A stretch of DNA of 64,000 bases from positions 1 through 64,000 of the forward strand of contig JAYFRN010000029.1 in NCBI GenBank assembly GCA_034925865.1, written 5' to 3'. Under the pieces are notes generated by a model. That model worked only from the letters and a program-made list of their open reading frames with translations, did not search any database and was not told the DNA's origin. The DNA comes from Oscillospiraceae bacterium (lineage in GTDB: Bacteria > Bacillota > Clostridia > Oscillospirales > SIG627). The position numbers and the translations under genes are program-made. Shown here piece by piece: positions 17,603 to 25,752 of this stretch (the stretch's first letter is position 1; each line of letters starts with the position of its first letter).

Positions 17603-18174
17603 TGCCAGACGATATAATACAAATTGCCCGCAGGATAAAAGAACTGCGTGAAATACTCGATATACCGGTCGATGAACTCGCCGGCTTATGCGATGTGACA
17701 CCCGAAAAATATCTGTATCTTGAAAGCGGAAAAGACGATTTCTCTTTTACCTTCTTATACAAGCTTGCGAAGCGTTTCGGCGTAGATATAACCGATCTGC
17801 TCACCGGAGAAAGCACCCGTCTTTCACTTTATGACGTCGTGAGAAGAGGAGAAGGTCTGCCAATCCAACGCAGAGAGGGCTTTTCTTATCAGAATATGGC
17901 CTTTCTGTTCAAAAATCGCATTGCAGAGCCCTTTGTCGTCACCGCACCTCCCGTTAAAAACTGGGAAAGCGCGGAGGTTGCGCTCTCTACTCACCGCGGC
18001 CAGGAATTTGACATGATCTTTGAAGGCAGCCTTAAGGTGGTCATTGAAGGACATACTGAGATTCTCAATCCGGGCGATACGATTTATTACGATTCCTCCC
18101 ACCGTCACGGAATGATAGCCGTTGGCGACAAGCCATGTAAATTTCTCGCGGTGGTAATCGGAAACTTATCATAA
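17602..18174 (+). CDS. XRE-family regulator with C-terminal cupin sensor
   Basis: 190 residues. The N-terminal ~65 residues form a Xre/Cro helix-turn-helix (RRIKELREILDIPVDELAGL, then YLESGKDDFSFTFLYKLAKRFGVD). The C-terminal ~75 residues are a cupin barrel (GQEFDMIFEGSLKVVIEG, LNPGDTIYYDSSHRHGM) with a likely metal site. Such proteins usually bind a small metabolite in the cupin and control their own operon. It overlaps the HAD gene by 1 nt and lies upstream of the SDR gene, so it is probably the local regulator. Confidence 0.92.
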   Translation: MPDDIIQIARRIKELREILDIPVDELAGLCDVTPEKYLYLESGKDDFSFTFLYKLAKRFGVDITDLLTGESTRLSLYDVVRRGEGLPIQRREGFSYQNMAFLFKNRIAEPFVVTAPPVKNWESAEVALSTHRGQEFDMIFEGSLKVVIEGHTEILNPGDTIYYDSSHRHGMIAVGDKPCKFLAVVIGNLS

Positions 18175-18213
18175 CAAGCGGGCGACTCCCGCGAAAGGAA
18201 AAGGAAAACATAA

Positions 18214-19071
18214 ATGAGTGTACCATTTAAAATTGATCTTTCAGGAAAATCCGCTGCTATAACCGGAGGCGGCGGAGTTTTATGCTCCTGCTTTGCGAAG
18301 GCGCTTGCCGAATGCGGCGCCAACATCGCCGTCCTTGACTTAAAGCTGGAGGCTGCGCAGAAAACCGTCGACGAAATCATCGCCGCCGGAGGAAAAGCAA
18401 TCGCAGTTTCCGCCAACGTTTTACAAAAAGAAAGCCTTGAAGCCGCGAAGAAGACTATCGACAACGCATTCGGCGGCATAGATATCCTCATCAACGGCGC
18501 GGGCGGAAATAACCCCAAGGGCACCACCAGCATGGAGTATTACGATCCCTCCGATGCAAACAACGACCTCAAGGAAGTTATCACTTTCTTTGATCTCGAT
18601 CCGGACGGAATCCGCTTTGTTTTTGACCTTAATTATATAGGCACGCTTTTGCCGACTCAGGTATTCGCAAAGGATATGATCAAGCGCGACGGTCCCGTCA
18701 TTATAAACGTTTCTTCCATGAACGCATTCCGTCCGCTTACAAAAATTCCCGCTTATTCCGCCGCGAAGGCCGCCATCTCCAACTTCACTCAATGGCTCGC
18801 CGTCCACTTTGCAAAATCCGGCATCCGCGTAAACGCTATCGCTCCCGGCTTCTTCTCGACCGCGCAAAACAAAGCGCTTCTCTTCAACACAGACGGAACG
18901 CCCACCGCAAGAACCGAAAAAATTCTTGCCCACACTCCTATGGGACGTTTCGGCGAACCCGAAGATCTCATAGGCGCTCTCCTCTGGCTCTGTGACAACA
19001 AAGCAAGCGGCTTCGTGACCGGAACCGTCATCCCGGTGGACGGCGGCTTTTCCGCATATTCCGGAGTCTGA
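18214..19071 (+). CDS. SDR oxidoreductase, D-mannonate oxidoreductase (fructuronate reductase)-like
   Basis: 285 residues, classical short-chain dehydrogenase. The cofactor motif is TGGGGVLCS (variant of TGxxxGxG), NGAGG follows, and the catalytic set is Ser in NVSSMN, Tyr and Lys in YSAAKAA. The unusual glycine loop and the insert between NGAGG and the active site match the SDR-type D-mannonate oxidoreductases of Firmicutes (B. subtilis YjmF/UxuB). These interconvert D-fructuronate and D-mannonate in glucuronate breakdown. RBS AAGGAAAAGG precedes the start. In this operon it supports uronic acid catabolism, which fits the heparinase-like lyase upstream. The substrate is inference. Confidence 0.85.
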   Translation: MSVPFKIDLSGKSAAITGGGGVLCSCFAKALAECGANIAVLDLKLEAAQKTVDEIIAAGGKAIAVSANVLQKESLEAAKKTIDNAFGGIDILINGAGGNNPKGTTSMEYYDPSDANNDLKEVITFFDLDPDGIRFVFDLNYIGTLLPTQVFAKDMIKRDGPVIINVSSMNAFRPLTKIPAYSAAKAAISNFTQWLAVHFAKSGIRVNAIAPGFFSTAQNKALLFNTDGTPTARTEKILAHTPMGRFGEPEDLIGALLWLCDNKASGFVTGTVIPVDGGFSAYSGV

Positions 19072-19098
19072 TTCCCAAAAAATATTTTTGTTTAAAAA

Positions 19099-19126
19099 GG
19101 CGGCAAATCAGCTTTGATTTGCCGCC
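19099..19126. terminator. Hairpin downstream of the SDR gene
   Basis: GGCGGCAAATCA (19099-19110) pairs perfectly with TGATTTGCCGCC (19115-19126) through GCTT. The T-rich tail lies on the minus-strand side (TTTTTAAAC), not after the plus-strand stem, so as an intrinsic terminator it points the opposite way to the genes around it. It may still act as a 3' stabilising hairpin for the SDR transcript. Confidence 0.6.
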
Positions 19127-19178
19127 GATGTATATTTGCGACAGAGTGAAATATTTAACAAACAAAGGAGTGATATTT

Positions 19179-20201
19179 TTGCTTAAAGTAGGAATGATCG
19201 GTTTCGGCGCGATTGCAAAACTGCATAAAGCTGCATATGACGCTCTCTCAAATAACGGGAAGAATATCAGGCTTGTCGCCGTATGCGACACAAGCCTGGA
19301 GCAGTTTACCCATTCAACTGCTTTGAACATTTCAAGCACAACTGTTTCGACGCATAATTTCAACAAATACTCTGTTCTCGACGAAATGCTGGAAAAAGAA
19401 GATCCGGATATCATAGATATATGCGTCCCTACACCCGTTCACTGCCGTCTTGCTTGTGAGATGCTGGGAAAAAGTAAAAATGTCCTCTGTGAAAAACCGA
19501 TGGCGCGTACATATGAAGAATGTCAGTTAATGCTTGACGCGAAAAACAAAAGCGGCAAACAGCTCATGATCGGCCAGTGCGTGCGTTTTATGCCTCATTA
19601 CCGTTATTTGAAAACCGCTGTATGCGAAAAGACCTTCGGCGAAATCAAGAGCGCATTTTTCTACCGTCTCAGCAGTCCTCCCGTTTGGGGATTCAAAAAC
19701 TGGCTTCTTCAGCCCGAAAAGAGCGGTGGATGCCTCTTGGATATGCATATTCACGATCTCGATTTTTCCAGGTTTTTATTCGGGGAGCCGGATCAAATCT
19801 CTTGTTCGTCATCCGGATTTTATGCTGATTATGACCTTGTGCATTCACGCCTTGTATACTCCCGCGGTTCATCTGATTTGTCTCTGACTGTTGAAGCCAC
19901 GGGAGACTGGTCTCTTTCCCCGTCGTTCCCTTTCTCCTCAGGTTACCGCGTCAATGCCGAAAAAGCGACAATAGTCTGTGAAGGCACAAAGGTTACAGTG
20001 TATCCCATTCAGGGTGAAGCTTTTTCGCCTGAGCTTGATAATTCTGAGGTGTTTTATTCCGAAATTGACTATTTCCGCAGTATTATAACATCAGGCGCTG
20101 AAAATACGATTAACCCACCAGAATCGGCGGCTCTTTCAGTGCGTCTCGCGGAATCGCTCCGCGCTTCCGCCGATGCCGGAGGAACACTTTTGAAATATTA
20201 A
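19179..20201 (+). CDS. Gfo/Idh/MocA-family NAD(P)-dependent oxidoreductase
   Basis: 340 residues from a TTG start at 19179, chosen because AAAGGAG lies 8 bases upstream. Longer in-frame starts fall within the hairpin at 19099-19126. Rossmann motif GMIGFGAIA at the N-terminus, and the family signature CEKPMA near residue 100, with the conserved Lys, followed by a C-terminal alpha/beta domain with HDLDFSRFL (conserved Asp and His in GGCLLDMHIHD). The family oxidises or reduces sugars, inositols or biliverdin-like substrates. The substrate is unknown. It is probably transcribed with the sugar operon. Confidence 0.9.
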   Translation: MLKVGMIGFGAIAKLHKAAYDALSNNGKNIRLVAVCDTSLEQFTHSTALNISSTTVSTHNFNKYSVLDEMLEKEDPDIIDICVPTPVHCRLACEMLGKSKNVLCEKPMARTYEECQLMLDAKNKSGKQLMIGQCVRFMPHYRYLKTAVCEKTFGEIKSAFFYRLSSPPVWGFKNWLLQPEKSGGCLLDMHIHDLDFSRFLFGEPDQISCSSSGFYADYDLVHSRLVYSRGSSDLSLTVEATGDWSLSPSFPFSSGYRVNAEKATIVCEGTKVTVYPIQGEAFSPELDNSEVFYSEIDYFRSIITSGAENTINPPESAALSVRLAESLRASADAGGTLLKY

Positions 20202-20220
20202 CCATGCAATGTATATTAAA

Positions 20221-20285
20221 AATACTCCGCGGAAAAATAAATCAGAGATCGTTTTTCTGAATTTTTTATCCGGGGAGTATTTTTT
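20221..20285 (+). promoter_or_regulatory. Hairpin that ends the Gfo/Idh transcript and covers the DUF421 RBS
   Basis: AATACTCC (20221-20228) pairs with GGAGTATT (20274-20281), extended by GG/CC (20231-20232 with 20270-20271). An inner TCAGA/TCTGA hairpin fills the loop. The 3' arm contains GGGGAG, the only Shine-Dalgarno sequence for the ATG at 20286, and a run of six T follows. The same hairpin could therefore act as a terminator and as an RBS-sequestering switch. Confidence 0.6.
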
Positions 20286-20984
20286 ATGAAACTGTATCTG
20301 GTACCCTTGACTACGTTATTATCCCTGATAATTCTTTTTTTAATATCAAAGCTGATCGGATACCGCCAGGTATCCTCCATGAGTCTGTATGATTATATAA
20401 ACAGCGTAACCATTGGCTCTCTCGCGGCTCAGCTTTCTATAGCCGAAGGCAATGATATATGGCGAAATGTCATAGCAATGAGTTTATACGGAATTTTTAC
20501 TCTCGCCTGTGCGATTCTGACAAACAAAAGCAAAAAGGCCCGCAATATTATTGAAGGTTGTCCGATAATATTAATGGATAAAGGTGTGTTATATAAAAAC
20601 CGTATGAAGAAAGCACATATTGATACAGACGAGCTCGTCGGAGCACTTCGTGTCCTTGGGCACTTTGATATTTCTAAGCTTAATTCCGTGGTTTTGGAAA
20701 CCAACGGCAAAATTAGCGCGCTGCCAAAGGCCGGCGAACGCCCGTCGACACCGAACGATCTGTCAATTTCCGTACCGGAAGAATCGATATGGACGGAAAT
20801 CATTAGCGATGGCAAAATCGACGCCGAAAAAATGCGTATGTGCGGCATTGATATGAATCGGCTTAATAAAAAACTATCCGAATGCTCGAAAACTGCCGAT
20901 GAGATCTTTTTGGCAGTTTGCGATTCATTCGGAAATATATGCTTTTTCCCTAAAAAGTACACCTCGGAAAAAAGTGCGATATGA
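20286..20984 (+). CDS. DUF421-family membrane protein (YetF-like)
   Basis: 232 residues. Two to three N-terminal membrane helices (TLLSLIILFLISKLIG, and residues ~55-80) are followed by the soluble DUF421 domain: FDISKLNSVVLETNGKISAL and the conserved region after RPSTPNDL. Bacillus YetF, YrbG and YkjA are relatives. Some are made during sporulation or linked to spore germination, but the molecular role is not established. RBS GGGGAG lies in the 3' arm of the preceding hairpin. The C-terminal extension (FLAVCDSFGNICFFP) repeats part of the domain and is often seen in the family. Confidence 0.88.
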   Translation: MKLYLVPLTTLLSLIILFLISKLIGYRQVSSMSLYDYINSVTIGSLAAQLSIAEGNDIWRNVIAMSLYGIFTLACAILTNKSKKARNIIEGCPIILMDKGVLYKNRMKKAHIDTDELVGALRVLGHFDISKLNSVVLETNGKISALPKAGERPSTPNDLSISVPEESIWTEIISDGKIDAEKMRMCGIDMNRLNKKLSECSKTADEIFLAVCDSFGNICFFPKKYTSEKSAI

Positions 20985-21001
20985 AATACTGTATATTTCA
21001 T
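20981..21001 (+). terminator. Short terminator hairpin overlapping the DUF421 stop codon
   Basis: ATGAAATA (20981-20988) pairs with TATTTCAT (20994-21001) with a 5-nt loop, followed by TCTTTT. The stop TGA (20982-20984) is inside the 5' arm. Confidence 0.5.
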
Positions 21002-21011
21002 TCTTTTAGAG

Positions 21012-21197
21012 TTATTCCCTTGTCATGTCCTTTTTCTTATCAAGTTTTTTCACTTTTCTTTCGAGAATTTTCATAAGCGTATACTCGTCCTCAAAGGGGC
21101 ATCCGCATTTAACGCATGTCTCTGCGGAAAGAAAGTTTCGTCGGGAGCAGTTAGGGCATTTTTTTCTCTTGAATGTAAACGGAGACTTTGTTTTCAT
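21012..21197 (-). CDS. Small zinc-ribbon protein
   Basis: 61 residues. Two knuckles C14-x2-C17 and C28-x2-C31 form a likely zinc ribbon, preceded and followed by basic stretches (KRKK, KKLDKKKD) that could contact nucleic acid. AAGGAG is about 11 bases before the ATG at 21197. No partner gene is in the operon, as the 83-bp tandem array lies directly upstream. The function is unknown. Confidence 0.75.
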   Translation of the reverse strand: MKTKSPFTFKRKKCPNCSRRNFLSAETCVKCGCPFEDEYTLMKILERKVKKLDKKKDMTRE

Positions 21198-21260
21198 TGC
21201 GATAACCGCTCCTTGTCATTATTTAAATATTTTTATTAAAAGATTCTTTATACCCTTTTT

Positions 21261-21525
21261 CAAAAGGTTTTGAACCATTTGCTTCACAAATTGCCTATTA
21301 CGATTCTTAAATGAGTTTTAGGGGATTCTTAAGGACCCTTTCCCAAAAGGTTTTGAACCGTTTGCTTCACAAATTGCCTATTACGATTCTTAAATGAGTT
21401 TTAGGGGATTCTTAAGGACCCTTTTCCAAAAGGTTTTGAACCGTTTGCTTCACAAATTGCCTATTACCATTCTTAAATGAGTTTTAGGGGATTCTTAAGG
21501 ACCCTTTTCCAAAAGGGTCCTTAAG
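21261..21525. repeat. 83-bp tandem repeat array (about 3.2 units)
   Basis: The unit beginning CAAAAGGTTTTGAACC starts at 21261, 21344 and 21427, and a fourth partial unit starts at 21510: an exact 83-base period. Units are nearly identical, with single differences such as CCATTT/CCGTTT and ACGATT/ACCATT. Each unit contains TTTAGGGGATTCTTAAGGAC. The array ends in a perfect palindrome: CTTAAGGACCCTTTT (21494-21508), CC, AAAAGGGTCCTTAAG (21511-21525). 83 is not a multiple of three and stops occur, so it is non-coding. It lies between two minus-strand operons and may contain the 3' end of the racemase transcript. Confidence 0.95.
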
Positions 21526-21537
21526 CGTCCTGCGGTT

Positions 21538-22245
21538 TTAATCAAATGCTCTGTTTTTCGTTTTTATTCCGAACCGAATAAGGCAGCTGCGCGCAAGTTC
21601 TTCGAGCGAGTCGGTATATCTGCCTCCCAGCCCAATTGATTTATTGGCAACTGACAGCTCCGTACAACCAAGAATAACACTGCCGGCTCCGGCCTCAAAC
21701 AATTCTTCGCATACCGAAAAGAACGCGGGCATATCAGCGGGCTTTCCGGCTTTGATGCAGTCATATATCACATACATAACTCTCTGTTGGCTCTTTTCCG
21801 ACGGAACCACACATTCGATTCCGCGCCGCGCCAGTGCTTTTTGAAATAAACCCGTAGTGACCGTCCCGGTTGTCGCCATAATGCCCGCCCGGTTTATTCC
21901 GGAGCTTTTAAGCCGGTCAGCAACGCATTCAAGCATGCTGATAACCGGAAGCCCTATTCCTTCGCAGATCTGATCATAAAAATAATGACTTGTCACACAT
22001 GGTATTGCGATCGCTTCGACGCCGGCAGCCTTCAGTGTTTTACCGGCTCCGATAATCACAGGCACGGGGTTTTCGGAGGATTTCCCGAGTATGTAAGCGG
22101 TGCGGTCGGGAGTTGACGGACGGTTCACCATTATTGTGTCGAGGTGATCCTGATCTCGCGCCACATCGGCAAGGGAAATGAGAAGCTCGGAAAAATATGT
22201 GCTTGCCATCGGGCCAAGCCCTCCTATTATGCCGAGTGTCCTCAT
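21538..22245 (-). CDS. Aspartate racemase family protein
   Basis: 235 residues. Members of the aspartate/glutamate racemase superfamily use two cysteines without PLP. Both are seen, in IPCVTSHYF (about residue 83) and LGCTELS (about 194). The first motif normally reads PCNTxH, so Asn is replaced by Val here. GGLGPMAS at the N-terminus is typical for aspartate racemase. Its start overlaps the stop of the ATP-grasp ligase gene (ATGA). In Enterococcus faecium the aspartate racemase is likewise coupled to D-aspartate ligase to make the D-Asp cross-bridge of peptidoglycan, so this pair most likely does the same. Confidence 0.88.
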   Translation of the reverse strand: MRTLGIIGGLGPMASTYFSELLISLADVARDQDHLDTIMVNRPSTPDRTAYILGKSSENPVPVIIGAGKTLKAAGVEAIAIPCVTSHYFYDQICEGIGLPVISMLECVADRLKSSGINRAGIMATTGTVTTGLFQKALARRGIECVVPSEKSQQRVMYVIYDCIKAGKPADMPAFFSVCEELFEAGAGSVILGCTELSVANKSIGLGGRYTDSLEELARSCLIRFGIKTKNRAFD

Positions 22246-23492
22246 TTTTTTATATCGTACCCTTTCTTCTGAAAGTTTTCTTTATATTTTTTCATGTATT
22301 TATGCTGATTAATAATAAAATATAAATACCTCTTAGGCGTCATATCAGGTTTGTACAGCAGATGCTTTATATGCTTGCCGCTTTTCACGAGAGCTTTTGC
22401 CTGAGCCTTCAGCTCCTCATTGCCCACAAAGGCATATATGACCTTCGCGGGAATTATAGACCACAGGCATCCTCCGGCTTCACCTATGACAAGCTTTTGC
22501 TTTTTACCGTACACAACATCGTCGACAAGAAATTTTGCGAGATTATATCCAGCCGCAGTGACAAAATAACTGCTTCTACCCTGACGGAGATTCATTTCGA
22601 AAAATTTATATTTTCCGGTTCCGTCACGACAGTCTTTTTTTAAGTCTATGTTTATAAATCCGGTATATCCGATCTTTTCGAGAAATCCGATTATCTGAGC
22701 CGCGAGAGCGTCATCGCGGCCGGGAATTATGGCGGCATAGCTGCCTATTCCCTGAGCCGTATGCTCCTCAAGCAGCACATTGCCCATTACTAAAAGTCTC
22801 ACTTTTCCGTCCATACCGCAATAGCAGTTGACCACGCGCATCGCGTCGTCGTTTCCGGGAATAAACTCCTGAAGCACAAGAGTATCTTTATATGAGGAGG
22901 AATATATGGCGTCTAGTATGGCACGGAATTCAGGCTCTGACGAAGCGATAAACACCTTTTTTTTGCCCTGGAAAGAACAGTTCCAATACGCCACGCTGTT
23001 TGATGGTTTTATTACTATCGGAAATTCGAAAGGAGTCTCTATATTCTTGTAATTTGAATAATCACATTCGACTGTTTTCGGATAATCAAAGCCGAATTCG
23101 TCGCAAACATCGTAAAAATTCTTTTTTATAGAAAGCCTTTCGTATGTCTTTGAGTCGGTGCTGTTGAATAGATATGCTCCTTTCAGCTTATCCTGGTTGC
23201 GTGCGAGCAGCTTTGTATAATTATCGCCGCAGGAAACGAGCAGCAGCTTTTTTCCGGCGGAAGCAACAGAAGCAGCATAATCAAGCAGAGTTTTAACGAA
23301 AACTTCGTCTTCCTCAAGTCTTGGCTCTTCTACTGCGACTTTGACAATCCTTGAATTGTCCGTTGCGGGTAATTGTCCTTTTCCGATTGCCACCGAGGTT
23401 ATTCCGTAAGCTTCATGAAAACTGCGTGCCATTCCGTATGCGTTTTGATCGCTTCCTAAAAGCACAGGTAAAAAATCAATTTTATTATTCAT
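22242..23492 (-). CDS. ATP-grasp ligase, D-aspartate ligase-like
   Basis: 416 residues from the ATG at 23492, preceded by AAAGGGA with 8-base spacing (the ATG at 23513 has no RBS). The N-terminus PVLLGSDQNAYGMARSFHEA matches D-aspartate ligases (Asl-fm type). ATP-grasp features follow: FPIVIKPSNSVAYW, LVLQEFIPGNDD, and NIDLKKDCRDG to FFEMNLRQGRSSYF for metal binding. The enzyme would attach D-Asp to the side-chain amine of Lys in the cell-wall precursor. Coupling to the racemase supports this. Cytoplasmic. Confidence 0.85.
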   Translation of the reverse strand: MNNKIDFLPVLLGSDQNAYGMARSFHEAYGITSVAIGKGQLPATDNSRIVKVAVEEPRLEEDEVFVKTLLDYAASVASAGKKLLLVSCGDNYTKLLARNQDKLKGAYLFNSTDSKTYERLSIKKNFYDVCDEFGFDYPKTVECDYSNYKNIETPFEFPIVIKPSNSVAYWNCSFQGKKKVFIASSEPEFRAILDAIYSSSYKDTLVLQEFIPGNDDAMRVVNCYCGMDGKVRLLVMGNVLLEEHTAQGIGSYAAIIPGRDDALAAQIIGFLEKIGYTGFINIDLKKDCRDGTGKYKFFEMNLRQGRSSYFVTAAGYNLAKFLVDDVVYGKKQKLVIGEAGGCLWSIIPAKVIYAFVGNEELKAQAKALVKSGKHIKHLLYKPDMTPKRYLYFIINQHKYMKKYKENFQKKGYDIKK

Positions 23493-23544
23493 TTTAAAAT
23501 TCCCTTTCCGCACGCATTATCTAAGTGCGTCATGCGGATTTGAT

Positions 23545-24765
23545 TTAAAAATTAAGCTTATATGCCTTGGAGGTTTTACCTTCGGCTCCGTTAAAATTAA
23601 CCCAGATCACATTATCGTGCAAAAAATAAATATCTGAATAAGATTCGGCATCCGTAAGTCCGAAGTATTCGTCAAGTACGAGCTGCCTGCCATTCATGTT
23701 GTTCTTATTTACATTTGAACAGACAGTGACGGTTTTTCCGTCCTTTTTCGCTGTAATCAGCACACGCTCCGCATTAGGGCTTACGGCGCAAAGCTCCGCC
23801 GATTCATATTGCTTCCTGTCCAATTTGACGGCATATTCAGTTCCGAGAACCACGTTAAAAAAGCGGCTATAAATATATTTTTCGTCTTTGGCATCGGCTT
23901 TTTTATGGTATGCCTGATAATAATCGGCATAAACGACCTGCGTCGCTTCGGTATCTTCCGGGACCTGACACGCAGCCATTTCACCTTTAACGGCATCGAA
24001 TACATGATAACCCTGTTTTCCCTGCGTATCAACAGCGAATATCAGAATACAGCGGTTGTTTATAAAACGGATAAGCTTCGCGTTATTTAATTTATAATCA
24101 GCTAATATAAAGGCTTTTTCACCCGACAATTCGTCTGATTGCTTTGCGCTGCGGAATTCGATATTCAATACTTCTCCGGTTATTCCGGCGGCGGTGAAGC
24201 CATCAGGTGAAATGGCGGATATCTTTTCGCCGTATATATCCGTGATATTAACGCATCCCTTCATAAGAGGGCTTACTGATGAAAATGTTCCCTTGCCGCC
24301 GTCATTCGTTATATATTTCCTGCCGTCCGGCGCGCAATAGACGAGATCATAGTCCGCATATAATGACATCAAAGTATCGTCATAAGTGAAAGCGCTGTCA
24401 GAAAAGCATCTCGTAAACAGCCATGTCTTCGTATCGTTTACAAACCTGAAATAATCGAGCCTTCCGCCTTCAATGCCAAAGGAGGACATATCGACATTTA
24501 TCGGAGAGACGTTATAAAAGCCTCCTCCACTGTTGATATTATAATATATAGCATCGGCTTTAAGCAAGGTATCATCGCCGTCTCCGGCTTCATTTTTTGC
24601 AAAGAGCATGCCCTGACTGTAAATTTTGTTTCCTGTCGTTTTATAAATTTCGTTGACGGGATTCGATTTGTAAATATTCAAAACTATATAAAATGCCGTC
24701 CCGAGGACAAGCATCAGGAAAAGAGAAAAAAACAATATTCCCTTCGCTGATTTGGCGCTGAACAT
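23545..24765 (-). CDS. Membrane-anchored extracytoplasmic protein of unknown function
   Basis: 406 residues. One N-terminal helix (about residues 9-31) with a short basic N-end predicts an anchored protein facing outside. The rest is beta-rich, with repeating blocks such as LVYCAPDGRKYITNDGG, NITDIYGEKISAISPDGFTA and AELCAVSPNAERVLITAKKDG that resemble WD40/YncE-like propeller blades. No named family was recognised. It is upstream of the D-Asp ligase with a 52-base gap on the same strand, so a cell-envelope role is plausible. RBS AAAGGAG precedes the ATG. Confidence 0.75.
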   Translation of the reverse strand: MFSAKSAKGILFFSLFLMLVLGTAFYIVLNIYKSNPVNEIYKTTGNKIYSQGMLFAKNEAGDGDDTLLKADAIYYNINSGGGFYNVSPINVDMSSFGIEGGRLDYFRFVNDTKTWLFTRCFSDSAFTYDDTLMSLYADYDLVYCAPDGRKYITNDGGKGTFSSVSPLMKGCVNITDIYGEKISAISPDGFTAAGITGEVLNIEFRSAKQSDELSGEKAFILADYKLNNAKLIRFINNRCILIFAVDTQGKQGYHVFDAVKGEMAACQVPEDTEATQVVYADYYQAYHKKADAKDEKYIYSRFFNVVLGTEYAVKLDRKQYESAELCAVSPNAERVLITAKKDGKTVTVCSNVNKNNMNGRQLVLDEYFGLTDAESYSDIYFLHDNVIWVNFNGAEGKTSKAYKLNF

Positions 24766-24906
24766 ACGTAAATCACTCCTTTGTTATTAAAAACGGCATT
24801 AAATAATTATTTAAAGCGGTAGCAAAATGTAAATGCTCCGATCATATCCAGTTTGACATATTTTTATAATATCACAAATACCGTCTGTCCGCAATAGAAT
24901 GACAGA

Positions 24907-25695
24907 TCAAAGCGGATTTTTAGATATTCTGGAATACTGCCTCGGATATTTCTGATCAGTGCGAGCTGTCTTTTTGATTATTATGATATAACGCGACATG
25001 TCACAAAATTTTTTAAGTTCGTCTGCTTCATCTGCCGTCGCGTTTTCACCTGCGGCTTTCATTACATCCTCATATTTGATATCGACGCGCAGCTTTTCGA
25101 TAATTTCTCCGCCGAGCATTTTTATCGCCTTTTGCGAGACCGCAATTTCCTCATCGGCGCGCGCCCCCTTCATAGCGAGAAAATATCCGCTTTGTTTTAC
25201 AAACGGGAGGCAAAGCTCGGAAAGAACATTCAGTCCCGCGACAGCACGGGCAACCGCAAAATCATATTTTTCGCGGAATTGCGAAGCCTTCCCAATTTCC
25301 TCGGCACGCCGCGGAAAGAATGAAATATCATTGATACCGATAATTTGGGCGGTAGTTTCTACAGACTTCAGCTTTTTTTCCGTGCTGTCTATCATGGAAA
25401 GCCACATATCGGGCTTCGCAATTTTTATCGGAAGCCCAGGAAAGCCGCCTCCGCAGCCGATGTCGCATACAACAGGCGCTTTTGACTGACAAAAGTCTTT
25501 GACTGATAAAAGCGACAGCGAATCCGCGAAATGCCGCAGGACAACCGGGCACATTCCGTCAATTGCCGTTATGTTAATTTCACCGTTGACCTCTTTGACA
25601 CGGTCATAAAGAGCCGAAAATGATCTCATCATATCATCATTCAACTCAACGGGCGACAGCGCGCGGAGCGCCGAAGCGCAGAATGCGTCAAGCAA
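24907..25695 (-). CDS. rsmG: 16S rRNA (guanine-527-N7) methyltransferase RsmG
   Basis: 262 residues, slightly longer than the usual ~210-240. SAM-binding motif VVCDIGCGGGFPGLPIKIA, then LSMIDSTEKKLKSVE and FPRRAEEIG, which are diagnostic for RsmG (GidB). It methylates G527 of 16S rRNA, and loss gives low-level streptomycin resistance. It closes the conserved mnmE-mnmG-rsmG run, 57 bases after mnmG. Confidence 0.95.
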   Translation of the reverse strand: MLDAFCASALRALSPVELNDDMMRSFSALYDRVKEVNGEINITAIDGMCPVVLRHFADSLSLLSVKDFCQSKAPVVCDIGCGGGFPGLPIKIAKPDMWLSMIDSTEKKLKSVETTAQIIGINDISFFPRRAEEIGKASQFREKYDFAVARAVAGLNVLSELCLPFVKQSGYFLAMKGARADEEIAVSQKAIKMLGGEIIEKLRVDIKYEDVMKAAGENATADEADELKKFCDMSRYIIIIKKTARTDQKYPRQYSRISKNPL

Positions 25696-25752
25696 TTTAT
25701 GTCGTCCTCCATAACTTTATATTTTATTATTCTGGAGATACCGAGGAATATT

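Noticed and set aside
21261..21525. CRISPR array
   Set aside because: The 83-bp units are wholly repetitive with no unique spacers, and no cas genes are present.
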